This document shows, piece after piece, positions 58,401-64,000 of a stretch of 64,000 nt of DNA (position 1 is the first letter of the stretch; each line of letters starts with the position of its first letter). Source of the stretch: Ypsolopha sequella. Taxonomy: Eukaryota; Arthropoda; Insecta; Lepidoptera; Ypsolophidae. The stretch covers positions 17,000,898 to 17,064,897 of the forward strand of contig OW204009.1 in assembly GCA_934047225.1 (NCBI GenBank), in the 5' to 3' direction. The translations under genes and the position numbers were made by a program. The notes below the pieces were generated by a model, which saw only the letters and a list, made by a program, of their open reading frames with translations, was not told the origin of the DNA and ran no database searches.

Positions 58401-61400
58401 TGACATGCATTTCAAAGTTCACACTCGGAACACCTCTAACACCCCCTCGAGCATTTGATTCAAGTCGTGACGATGTATATATTTTTAATACAAAAATAAT
58501 CCACGGGGAACCAAATTAGGACCTAGGGATTAACCACGCTAAAATTTAGGAAGAGAATCATATAAGTTGCTGACTATAAATGTTGTCCCTCTCGATCGAC
58601 GACGCTCACACGCTTGCTGCCAGCCCTAGACTAGCTCACGCACACACACAAGCGTGTGCGGACAAGCCAGATGCGCGCGTGAGAGTGTAGGTAAATAACT
58701 TGAGCGAGGACAAAGAAGTGTCGGGGGTGTGCCAGTGGCGTGCATAGACATTTTTCCGTAAAAGCAATTTGATATTTCGCCTCCTTCAATATCATCAATC
58801 GTCATCATATCCGTCGAATAAAATTATTTTTTCATGCTATACTTGCATAAAACCATCAATAAATAATCATTTCGTTAAACACAACGGACTGCGCGGACTA
58901 AGACGAAATCCGAAAATATCCGAGCTATCCGCGGTCGTGCTCTCGGTTAAATAAGTCCTATTTAACGATTTAGAACTTTTTATAAACTTTCGGTTTTATT
59001 TCGGACTTTTATTTAGCCGTGTGACAGCTCTGCCTCAGTATGAGCACAAAATAACCACTTACAGAAGGTTCACTCCGCATAGCTAGCGAAAACAGGCGCG
59101 TACGTACGACGATCTCGGATGAAGTCGATTGAATGCCAATACGGCGGTAAGATATCAGTCGGGTGAACGACCCGCTTTGCCACGACTCAGTAACAACAGT
59201 ATAGAGATATTTGCTCACCTCCCGCGTCTATCACTTCTGCCTTGCTCAACACATCGCTGAGGTCGTGCTCTTCGAACTCTAGAGGTTCCAATTTTATTTC
59301 TATTTGGTCTGTGTTCACAATTTGCTCCGGTTTTATTCGCCTCGTGGATCTGGAAAATTTATACTTTTCACTTTAGAGGCGAAAGAGGTGTGTCAGGATC
59401 GTAGCAGATGGAAATCTGTAGTCTCCGCCTACCCCTCTGGGAGACAGGCGTGGGTATATGTATGTTTTTTAAAGGTAATATCACTTGGTAATTTTTTGGG
59501 CGCCAGCGTTTTGATAAAGACCTAAATTTTGCCGCTTTGTGGCCGAATGGTACAGCACTACATCATCTTACTTACTTGGAGACCCCCTCGAAGTAATGCG
59601 GGAGAGAGTAAGAGGACAGCTCACAGGCAAAAAACCAGGAGGCCCACCATGCCTGGGACCGATGGATGGCGGTATATCCATCCCTAAAAGCCGGGCCTTA
59701 TATGGAACAGACTGGTGACGGGCAGCGGCGTCATTGGTGCGAGGGTTCCGGCACCGCGTTCCCCAACTCACCTGCCCAGCGTGTGTGAGTATGGGCAATT
59801 CTTCCAAGATGACCGCCGGGAGTGGCAAAGTTGAAGTGGCAGTGGGCTGGACATATTTGTTGCTGACATAATGGCCGTTGGGGCCGAAAGGTGTTGGAAT
59901 GAAGACCACGTACAGCAAAGTGTCCGCTGGACCAACGATCTGAAGGACGTTGCGGGTGGCGGCTGGATGAGGATGACTGAGGACCGCCAAGAGTGGGGTA
60001 ATATAGGGGAGGCCTATGTGCAGCAGTGGGCGAATACAGGCTGATGGATGGAAGGATGGATGGAAATGCGGGTGTACCAAGTGTGGACTATGCCTTGTTT
60101 TTCACAGTCACTTAGAAACACTTTTGACAACCCCGTTTTACCTGTCAGCAAACTTATTAAAGAGAAAATAAAGGACAAAGTAATTTTAGAAGATGTGCAA
60201 AAAATCGAAACCGGAATTAATTATAGGTCATTTTGACTGTCTATGGGCGGAAATGAATCTGTCATTGATAAGGCGGAAATACGAATACGGAAATATACGA
60301 CCTTTGCCGATGAGTGCCGACGAGTGCCCGCACTCGAACTACTGCTCCGGGAAGTTGATTATCTTGTGTTATGTAGTATGTATGTATGTACTGACTGACC
60401 GCCGCTCCCCCGCGCCCCCGCCTCCCCCGTGCGCGCCCTGCATGTGCCCCACGAGCCGGTGTTTCCGCGCGAACCTCGCGCCGCAGTGCTCGCACTCGAA
60501 CTGCTGCTCCGGGAAGTGGATTATGTTGTGCTTCTTCACAGCTTCCTGGAATCCATAGGTCGCTGGTTCATATCCGGCTCGAAGGACCAAAATGGTTAAT
60601 CCTCGTGCCCGTGGATTAATTAGAAATAGGTATGTAGAAATGAGCCACTAGGTTTTCTATATCCTGTTATAATCAAAGGTGCTGATAATAATAAATATGT
60701 CGCAAGTGTCTGCTAGTAAAGTAAAGGAGAAAGTGACCGCCGCTCGGACCATCCGTCGTGGAAGCGCGGCGCCCCCCACCGCACCGCCTGTTCCTGTCGC
60801 TGAGGTCATTGACTGGTCGGTGCCGCAACAAATGCATTTCATTGTCATAAAATCTTTTATAGATAGGTGGTAGAGCTGATGCCGGGCTCGACTGTGGAGG
60901 TACCACCATCTTACTTGGAGACCCCCTCGAAGTAATGCGGGAGAGAGTAAGAGGACAGCTCACAGGCAAAAACCCAGGAGGCCCACCATGCCTGGGACCG
61001 ATGGATGGCTGTATATCCATCCCTAATAGCCGGGCCTTATATGGAACAGACTGGTGACGGGCAGCGGCGTCACTGGTGCGAGGGTTCCGGCACCGCGCTC
61101 ACCAACTCGCCTGCCCAGCGTGTGTGAGTATGGGCAATTCTTCCAGGATGACCGCTGGGGGTGGCAAAGTCCTGGAAAGGCTTACGTCCAGCAGTGGACG
61201 AACTAAGCTGATGGATCAGGGATGGATGGATGAAATTCTTTATTGCACAGTAAAAGTACAAAATGGCGGACTTAATGCATAAAACATTTTCTACCAACCC
61301 GCAAATGGTACAAGATATGAAAGTATGTAGAAGAGCAAAAAAAAGCTGACATAACAAATTTATTGAAGAACTTACTCTTAATGAATAATTAGGTAACCTA

Positions 61401-64000
61401 TACTTAAAAAGAAAATAAACTATATAAAATTGTAATATTTAAGATTGAAATAAATATTTATATTTGGCTATAATATAATAAAAGAAAAATAAAAATTCCA
61501 AGTATTTTCGAGATATATTTCGGCCCACTTTGGAGCCGGCATCAGACGAATGAGTGAAAGATTTGAATTGACGTGAAGTGTATAGACGATATATATTTTC
61601 TTGCAAGCTATCATTACGATTATGCTACAATTTTTCCGCGCAAATGCAAAACAAAATAAAAAAAAATCGTAGAAAATAAACAAATAGATTTTTCTGTACA
61701 ATAATAATTACAGGATTTTGGCGCGTTCCTTCTACAATAATGCCAATGTATGTAAATATTTTAAATTTTGATTATAGTGTTGTTTTAAAACAACAAGGGT
61801 CCTATAACAATATCAAAAATAGAGTTCTTATTTCAAAACCACGTACATACGTCGTAGTTACGGTAACCGAGAAGAGAACGGCACACGGCCGCGCGTCAAG
61901 TATTCTCACTGCCAACTAAAACTTCAGATTAACATAACTTCGCACGGTTTCCATATACACCCCCTGCCAACTAAAAACCGGCCTCCGGGAGCGTGCGCTC
62001 AACGTCTGTCCATCTACCTTCAGATTAACATAACTTCGCACGGATTCCATATACACCCCCTGCCAACTAAAAAGCGGCTTCCGGGAGCGTGCGCTCAACT
62101 TCTGTCCATCTACCTTCAGATTAACATAACTTCGCACGGATTCCATATACACCCCCTGCCAACTAAAAAGCGGCTTCCGGGAGCGTGCGCTCAACTTCTG
62201 TCCATCTACCTTCAGATTAACATAACTTCGCACGGATTCCATATACACCCCCGTATGTATTTCAAACATTCCTCATGTTACGAAAGTATTTGTATGTATG
62301 AACCAGTTTCACTGACCTTAGTTTTGAATCGTTTCAGGCAGCCCTCGACCGTGCACCGCCACGGCCGCAGCTCGCTGTGCGTCATCATGTGTGTAGATAT
62401 ATTCCTCATGTTACGGAAGTATTTGTTGCAGATCTCGCAGTTGCCATCCCTTTGCTTGTGATTGTACGTCTGTAACATAACGATACTATTAAACGAGCAA
62501 TATTTATTTATAAATGTTTTTTCAATGCATGTGCTCGTAAAGGCCCACTTTTTATGCATCAAAACCGAACAGAAAGTCGATTATTTTGCCCTAGGGCTTT
62601 ATTATTATTATTATTTTTAATTTATTTGCAATGGTTGGCTAACCTGCAGCCTTTCCTGTGTACCATAGATGTTATACTTTTTTTCCACTGTTTAACGGCT
62701 CTGGATACAATCCTTTTGAGCCAATCATAATTTAAAGTTCACAAGATTATATTTGTTTTATTTCCTCACACTATGCATTGGAAAACGTACTTTTCGCGCT
62801 TGTAGCTTAAACTTCTATAGAGTGCATTACGATCTAGAAAAAAACAACTAAAGTCGGATTTTTAATTAGTTGAAGTAAACTGACAGTTCGTGATAGTGGG
62901 ACATACGCTTTTAACTCGTGTGGCGCATGAGCCATTTTACATTTCAACTATAGCAATATTCAAAAGTTCGCGACAATGGCTCATGCAATATAGGAATTAA
63001 AAGCGCATTTCACTCACACTATCAAGAACTGTCAGTTTAGTCCAACTACTTAAAAATCCGACTTTAGAATCAAATTTCAAGTGAACAATTCATCGGTCCA
63101 GTGATCGCTATCCTATCGATTTCGGTCGTTAAGTGCTGAAAATCGTTTTTTTTTTGTGGCTACCTTCAAAACTATCTACTTAAATCGGAAGCGTGTCGAA
63201 TTTTCTTCAAACTTCTGTGGATAGTTTGACAATTTTTATTAATTAACATTATATCATTGCAGTATAGAGACGCAGAAAGAAAAGTAAATCTGGATGTGAG
63301 GAGCTTTGAACCGGGAATCGAACCCGGGACCTCTCGCTTGCCGGGCGATTGCTCTAACCTCTGAGCTAACCAGGTCTCAACACAACTCGTGAATTTACCG
63401 ATGTGCTTTCCCATAAAAGAAGAAATGTGTATTCTTCACTACCCGATACTGTAACAGGTGACGGTAGGGCATAATGGTCTTTGACTAGCTTTGAATACAC
63501 TAGCGTCCTCTAGGCGCCAAGTGGCTCACTATAAAGTGGGTATCTATAAATAACATTGCAGTATGGGAAAGCACATCGGTAAATTCACGAGTTGTGTTGA
63601 GACCTGGATAGCTCAGAGGTTAGAGCAATCGCCCGGCAAGAGGTCCCGGGTTCGATTCCCGGTTCAGAGCTCCTCACATCCAGATTTACTTTTCTTTCTA
63701 CGTTTCTAAACTGCAATGATATAATGTTAATTTATATCTCCTTACGATGGATAAATCGCCAAGTGTTCAAACACAGAAATTTATTTCTGTCATAGGTTCA
63801 AATTTGTATTATTTAACGACCGCAATCGGTAGGATAGCGATCGCTGCAGGGTCTGGATTCGAACCTGCTACGCTCTACTTAGATGTCAGGCGCACTACCG
63901 TCTGGGCCACCGAGGTAGCTGGACTGCAACAGACGTCATCAGTTACCTTATGGTTGTACAACTGCCGCTGATGCTTGAACCGCTTGTGACACACGTCACA
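42388..64000 (-). CDS. C2H2 zinc-finger protein gene, 11 exons in window, 5' end outside
   Basis: Exons on the minus strand, in order: 64000-63947, 62469-62317, 60545-60400, 59349-59219, 54842-54675, 51605-51471, 48154-48020, 47871-47707, 45785-45618, 44292-43943, 43440-42388. Phases at the ten introns agree (0, 0, 2, then 1 at six introns, then 0), giving about 880 residues. Fingers: CDVCHKRF...H, CEICNKYF...H, CTVEGCLKRF...H and CEHCGARF...H at the N-terminal side, CYVCFKLF...H across the last intron, then CPLCPYVTS...H and CDKCDKVCL...H. Between the groups is a long acidic, charged linker. Likely a nuclear DNA- or RNA-binding protein. I cannot name an orthologue. More fingers probably precede it outside the window. 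Confidence 0.88.
43508..43678. mobile_element. Palindromic MITE in the last intron
   Basis: CTACCGCGTAATTCTCATT and AATGAGAATTACGCGGTAG are perfect inverted ends. The host reading frame seen here is intronic, not an exon. Confidence 0.8.
43943..44292 (-). CDS. Zinc-finger gene exon with low-complexity acidic linker
   Basis: Acceptor ACTGTTTCAG, donor TTCAAG|GTAAGA. It encodes 116 residues rich in N, D, E, Q and T (TDTNTQKNHNEDNDRQ and similar), then CYVCFK, whose zinc site is completed by the next exon. It begins in phase 1; the split codon is Glu. Confidence 0.9.
44461..44854 (-). repeat. Repeat family A, full copy (minus)
   Basis: Full copy in reverse orientation, from AATAGTAGTTTATGCTAC to GCACGTGCATTGAAAA, inside the intron between exons 44292 and 45618. 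Confidence 0.92.
45222..45480. repeat. Intronic palindrome (CATTAATGA ends)
   Basis: ATAAACTTTATGTTTTTTCG, ATATATTTCGGCCTCATCAGTG and the complementary block about 60 bp on form a hairpin. Outer arms TGTAGTTTTAAGCAATTATA extend it. Confidence 0.9.
45618..45785 (-). CDS. Zinc-finger gene exon, basic helical segment
   Basis: Acceptor AATTTGCAG, donor CAAG|GTTAGA, phase 1-1. It encodes SSQIDSKKLKEIKKDVAKKL then KLLRKKTEVKILERTR and YNQRIRDIMAARQTIRQ, strongly helical and basic, possibly a short coiled coil. Confidence 0.88.
45989..46125. mobile_element. MITE with CTAGATGGCACTGTC ends
   Basis: CCTAGATGGCACTGTCG and GACAGTGCCATCTAGGG are inverted. Related 'AGATGGCGCT' ends occur at 53834-53880. 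Confidence 0.75.
46524..47699. mobile_element. 1-kb foldback with tRNA-like B-box motif in its arms
   Basis: Arms of about 310 bp start TATACAGGGTGGAAAAA (46647) and end with the complement near 47662. An outer pair (TTTCGGCAATTTCATATGTA, 46524; its complement to 47699) extends it, with a gap of about 90 bp on the left side. Both arms carry GGTTCGATTCCCGGGTGAGA, like a Pol III B box with flank. The right end stops about 7 nt before the donor of exon 47707-47871. Confidence 0.85.
47707..47871 (-). CDS. Zinc-finger gene exon
   Basis: Acceptor ATGCTTTCAG, donor AGAGTC|GTTAGT, phase 1-1. It encodes KTWEVTVSSEAIAGTSETTA, then GTTVSEATTEPQTLTNEMFN and EQFAKQIRTNLKKS; no known domain. Confidence 0.86.
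48020..48154 (-). CDS. Zinc-finger gene exon, duplicate unit 2
   Basis: Acceptor TTTCTAG, donor AAAGAG|GTGAAT, phase 1-1, 135 nt. It encodes TDEDLVAENAFVHIPEDIVG then TNTTEVSTDPQGGCADTETR. It is a diverged copy of the exon at 51471-51605 with the same length, the same phases and similar upstream intron sequence. Confidence 0.88.
48212..48432. mobile_element. MITE with TGTATCATTTGGTAGCCAAC ends
   Basis: The left end TATGTATCATTTGGTAGC through GGGTGCCTATCATCAAAA, and the right end TTTTGATGATAGGCACCC through CGATACATAA, are inverted. Intronic. Confidence 0.85.
48580..48672 (-). repeat. SINE-like repeat (CTCCCAGAGGGGTAGGCAGA), copy 1
   Basis: ACGCCTGTCTCCCAGAGGGG, TAGGCAGAGACTACAGATTT and CCATCTGCTACGATCCTG occur here and, in reverse complement, at 59393-59470. 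Both copies are in introns of the zinc-finger gene. Confidence 0.8.
48760..50630. repeat. 18-bp minisatellite, about 100 units, in an intron
   Basis: The unit CTTACATTCTGACTCCAC repeats with point variants for about 1.86 kb. Because 18 is divisible by 3, long frames stay open on both strands: (TPPYIL)n forward and (ESECKV)n reverse. Higher-order blocks repeat about 0.61-0.63 kb apart (for example CTTACTGGCCCCTCC at 49521 and 50146). It lies between the two duplicated exons. Confidence 0.95.
50896..51390. mobile_element. MITE (TGTGTCGATTCG family) carrying a SINE-like insertion
   Basis: ATCGATTCGACGCAACACAA at the left and GCCGAATCGACACT at the right match 57305-57441. It is interrupted at AGATCATTCCT, which is duplicated at 51001-51011 and 51340-51350. 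Confidence 0.85.
51012..51339. mobile_element. SINE-like insertion with GAGGCGAAACACGTGTCG core
   Basis: A 328-bp insert with an 11-bp target duplication. It contains CGAGGATGCCTCGTTTAGAG and GCGAAACACGTGTCG, a block known to me from moth repeats, and inner inverted AATTTGTGGATATATTAATA. Confidence 0.8.
51471..51605 (-). CDS. Zinc-finger gene exon, duplicate unit 1
   Basis: Acceptor TTTTCTAG, donor AAAAG|GTAAAT, phase 1-1, 135 nt. It encodes LNKDLVAENALVHIPEDIVG then TNTTEVTTDPEEGCAATEIR. It shares about 33 of 45 residues with exon 48020-48154. Both are open and have good splice sites, so both may be included in the mRNA or used as alternatives. Confidence 0.87.
51690..51752. mobile_element. 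Ends-only MITE of the ACAAGGTGA family
   Basis: ACAAGGTGAATTTGTAAACA at the left is followed directly by TGATCAAAAAGTCACCTTGTA; the interior is deleted. Confidence 0.85.
52170..52440 (+). pseudogene. LINE ORF2 tail fragment (plus strand)
   Basis: The frame gives TGGTDSPLCRGCLLEGESVE then HVLLHCSTTEDIRRK, matching TDSPLCRACMEVEETPTH in the LINE at 1652-3199. It ends YFKGLYREN and stop. Antisense to the host gene. Confidence 0.8.
52950..53095. repeat. GGCGTCCATAAATTACGTGACGC repeat
   Basis: GGGCGTCCATAAATTACGTG with the following GGGGAGGGGAGATGG and AATTGTCACGTGACAATTTG is a dispersed insect repeat motif. No coding. Confidence 0.5.
53262..53620 (-). repeat. GGCCAAGTGCGAGTCGG repeat, inverted copy
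   Basis: TTCCGTACCCAAAGGGTAAC through CGAGTCCGACTCGCACTTGG, then a displaced (GGACAGAC) block at 53600. Same family as 19908-20212, in an intron. Confidence 0.85.
53954..54326 (-). repeat. Repeat family A, full copy (minus)
   Basis: ATAGTAGTTTATGCTACAAG to GCACTTGCATTGAAAA, intronic. The central hairpin loop (ACGAGCGTAGCG) is deleted. Confidence 0.9.
54441..54606. mobile_element. MITE with GCCGATTCTGAAGGC ends, copy 2
   Basis: AGCCGATTCTGAAGGCTTTA and its complement at 54588-54606. The inner sequence is the reverse complement of the copy at 36876-37040. It ends about 70 bp from the donor of exon 54675-54842. Confidence 0.9.
54675..54842 (-). CDS. Zinc-finger gene exon
   Basis: Acceptor AAAATTTTCAG, donor AAGAAAC|GTAAGA, phase 1-1, 168 nt. 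It encodes ISVAFDEDTLYTDKVLSEDI, DRTMATDSTDDSQNESER and TLAEIFRRKVTRKSRKK: acidic then basic, no known domain. Confidence 0.9.
55117..56691 (-). CDS. LINE reverse transcriptase (Jockey/CR1-like), partial
   Basis: 524 residues. Motifs in order: [59 protein letters not shown] (first catalytic Asp); [31 protein letters not shown] (FADD catalytic pair); [12 protein letters not shown]; then the thumb with [18 protein letters not shown]. All catalytic aspartates are present. The frame overlaps the next upstream segment (56672-56980) with a shift, so it lacks its own start and endonuclease and is unlikely to be active. Confidence 0.9.
   Translation of the reverse strand: [524 protein letters not shown]
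56672..56980 (-). pseudogene. Upstream segment of the same LINE ORF2
   Basis: The frame KTSWNLIKDKTTPKEINEID and TNPTVIANEFNKNFIDEQSK is the linker that precedes RT in this LINE group. It overlaps 55117-56691 by 20 nt in another frame, showing a frameshift near 56680. Confidence 0.75.
57305..57441. mobile_element. MITE with TGTGTCGATTCGACGC ends, intact copy
   Basis: TGTGTCGATTCGACGCAACA and GCCGAATCGACACA are inverted; the inner arms CTTATTTGACAGGACTAA / TTAGTCCTGTCAAATTAG pair. It is the reference for the broken copies at 29675-33037 and 50896-51390. Confidence 0.92.
57822..59204. mobile_element. 1.4-kb element with ~35-bp inverted ends and a THAP-like start exon
   Basis: CTATACTGGAGTTGCTGAGT then CGTGGCAAAGCGG at the left is mirrored by CCGCTTTGCCACG then ACTCAGTAACAACAGTATAG at the right. 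It contains a short THAP-like frame (58051-58140) but no transposase core. The right end lies 14 nt inside the intron from the donor of exon 59219-59349. I see no clear target duplication. Confidence 0.75.
58051..58140 (+). pseudogene. THAP-domain N-terminal fragment
   Basis: MVRFCGVYGCIENGAKNKER then SFFYFLPMN and a stop. M-V-x-x-C-x4-C followed by a K-rich S-F-[FY]-x-[FL]-P is the usual THAP start. The remaining zinc ligands (C and H) are not found downstream in frame. Confidence 0.65.
59219..59349 (-). CDS. Zinc-finger gene exon
   Basis: Acceptor AATTTTCCAG, donor GGGAG|GTGAGC. It enters in phase 2 and leaves in phase 1. It encodes STRRIKPEQIVNTDQIEIKL then EPLEFEEHDLSDVLSKAEVI, an acidic linker after the first finger cluster. 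Confidence 0.9.
59393..59470 (+). repeat. SINE-like repeat, copy 2
   Basis: CAGGATCGTAGCAGATGG, AAATCTGTAGTCTCCGCC and CTCTGGGAGACAGGCGTG, opposite in orientation to 48580-48672. It lies about 45 bp upstream of exon 59219-59349 in the gene's sense. Confidence 0.8.
59570..60055 (+). repeat. RTE-like LINE 3' tail (GGTGACGGGCAG family), copies 3
   Basis: TACTTGGAGACCCCCTCG ... CAGACTGGTGACGGGCAG, then a longer segment whose frame ends DVAGGGWMRMTEDRQEW and GNIGEAYVQQWANTG plus stop, the recognised C-terminus of RTE-type ORFs. A tandem composite, intronic. Confidence 0.82.
60305..60372 (-). pseudogene. Broken duplicate of part of a zinc-finger exon
   Basis: On the minus strand ATAATCAACTTCCCGGAGCA then GTAGTTCGAGTGCGGGCACT copies the start of exon 60400-60545 (ATAATCCACTTCCCGGAGCA, GCAGTTCGAGTGCGAGCACT). 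Here a Gln codon became TAG and the finger cysteine pattern is lost. It lies 30-95 bp downstream of the true exon. Confidence 0.88.
60400..60545 (-). CDS. Zinc-finger gene exon (completes one finger, holds another)
   Basis: Acceptor GGATTCCAG, donor GGCG|GTCAGT, phase 0 to 2. EAVKKHNIIH supplies the histidines for CTVEGC of the preceding exon; then CEHCGARFARKHRLVGHMQG and AH make a complete C2H2 finger, followed by glycine-rich GGGGGAGERR. The GTCAGT donor is unusual but is the one that keeps frame with the next exon. Confidence 0.88.
60900..61215 (+). repeat. LINE 3'-end repeat (GGTGACGGGCAG family), copy 4
   Basis: Very close to 59570-59830: TCTTACTTGGAGACCCCCTC through GCCTGCCCAGCGTGTGTGAG and GGCTTACGTCCAGCAGTGG. 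The adjoining 60670-60900 stretch, with an open frame on each strand, is not recognised. Confidence 0.82.
61920..62255. repeat. 96-bp tandem repeat, 3.5 units
   Basis: TTCAGATTAACATAACTTCG starts units at 61923, 62019, 62115 and 62211; the units include CCATATACACCCCCTGCC and GAGCGTGCGCTCAAC. The 96-bp unit keeps a frame open on the minus strand, but this is intronic and probably not coding. Confidence 0.92.
62317..62469 (-). CDS. Zinc-finger gene exon
   Basis: Acceptor ATGTTACAG, donor AACTAAG|GTCAGT, phase 0-0, 153 nt. It starts TYNHKQRDGN, whose His completes the finger of the next exon upstream. It then has CEICNKYFRNMRNISTHMMT-H (full finger), the linker SELRPWR, and CTVEGCLKRFKTK, which is finished by exon 60400-60545. 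Confidence 0.93.
62519..62818 (+). repeat. Repeat family A, shortened copy
   Basis: TTTTCAATGCATGTGCTCG to TTGTAGCTTAAACTTCTAT; most of the terminal hairpin is missing. Confidence 0.88.
62848..63065. repeat. Palindromic MITE (AAAGTCGGATTTTTAA ends)
   Basis: AAAGTCGGATTTTTAATTAG ... ACTGACAGTTCGTGATAGTG pairs with CACTATCAAGAACTGTCAGT ... TTAAAAATCCGACTTTA; the inner GGCTCATGCAATA block also pairs. Intronic. Confidence 0.85.
63240..63795. mobile_element. tRNA-derived SINE pair in inverted arrangement
   Basis: Both halves hold TAGCTCAGAGGTTAGAGC (A box) and GGGTTCGATTCCCGG (B box), minus-strand at about 63300-63376 and plus-strand at 63598-63668. The minus copy keeps an anticodon-like loop (CCGGCAA), which the plus copy has shortened. 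Tail TACTGCAATGATATAATGTT. The arms extend to GGAAAGCACATCGGTAAATTC around a loop of about 140 bp. The acceptor stem does not pair, so these are SINE heads and not tRNA genes. Confidence 0.85.
63838..63922 (-). repeat. tRNA-like SINE head next to a splice donor
   Basis: The minus strand reads CTCGGTGGCCCAGACGGTAG, then CAGGTTCGAATCC, A-box- and B-box-like. The T stem is weak and the acceptor does not pair. It ends about 20 nt from the donor of the exon at 63947-64000. Confidence 0.6.
63947..64000 (-). CDS. Zinc-finger gene exon, cut by the window edge
   Basis: CDVCHKRFKHQRQLYNHK, then donor AAG|GTAACT. The first three zinc ligands are here; the last His comes from TYNH in exon 62317-62469. 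Further exons lie beyond the window. Confidence 0.9.

Noticed and set aside
60262..60495. 77-codon arginine/glycine-rich minus frame
   Set aside because: It is a shifted reading of exon 60400-60545 plus its broken duplicate.
60679..60873. 64-codon plus frame with a proline-rich segment
   Set aside because: Open and GC-rich, but in an intron next to LINE tails. No domain, and the antisense frame is equally open.
61916..62269. 117-residue repetitive frame
   Set aside because: A 96-bp tandem repeat keeps one frame open. It is intronic, the copies are almost identical at the DNA level, and nothing supports a start or promoter.

Overview
The window is eukaryotic and almost certainly from a moth or butterfly (Lepidoptera). 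It is AT-rich and intron-containing, and it is crowded with repeat types typical of lepidopteran genomes: a Helitron ending in a hairpin plus CTAG, Mag-like Ty3/gypsy, Jockey/CR1- and RTE-like LINE tails, tRNA-derived SINEs, and the 'GGCCAAGTGCGAGTCGG' and 'AGGGTTCCGTACC' families. Species is not determinable here. All exon models come from reading splice sites and phases by eye.

Layout. 1-10.8 kb: a 9.7-kb Ty3/gypsy element on the minus strand, with 157-bp LTRs and an AAAAC target duplication. It is dead: its reverse-transcriptase core is deleted, and it carries a 5'-truncated LINE, a short SINE/MITE fragment and a 3.7-kb insertion that itself contains a 1.8-kb foldback. 10.8-23.3 kb: LINE fragments, a Helitron, MITEs, a broken retroelement ORF and, around 17.7-18.6 kb, a possible small host gene. 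23.4-29.2 kb: a complete four-exon plus-strand gene for RNase H2 subunit C; its introns hold LINE, MITE and foldback insertions and a decayed copy of part of exon 3. 29.7-33.0 kb: a three-level nest (MITE, then an abundant 0.4-kb repeat, then a 2.8-kb THAP-encoding DNA transposon with an 8-bp target duplication). 33-42 kb: hAT-type elements, hairpins, and a 104-bp satellite of 21 units that look identical.

42.4 kb to the right edge: one minus-strand C2H2 zinc-finger gene that continues beyond the window. I assign 11 exons; all splice phases match, and three zinc fingers are split exactly across introns. Its middle exons are all phase 1-1, and two of them are diverged copies of each other. The introns contain a long 18-bp minisatellite (about 1.9 kb), a truncated LINE, foldbacks, SINEs and a second THAP-type transposon. 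Several of these insertions end within a few to about 45 nt of splice donors.

Only two host genes (RNase H2C and the zinc-finger gene) are well supported. Most of the remaining sequence is transposable elements or unclassified, and I found no CRISPR-like or operon-like system.
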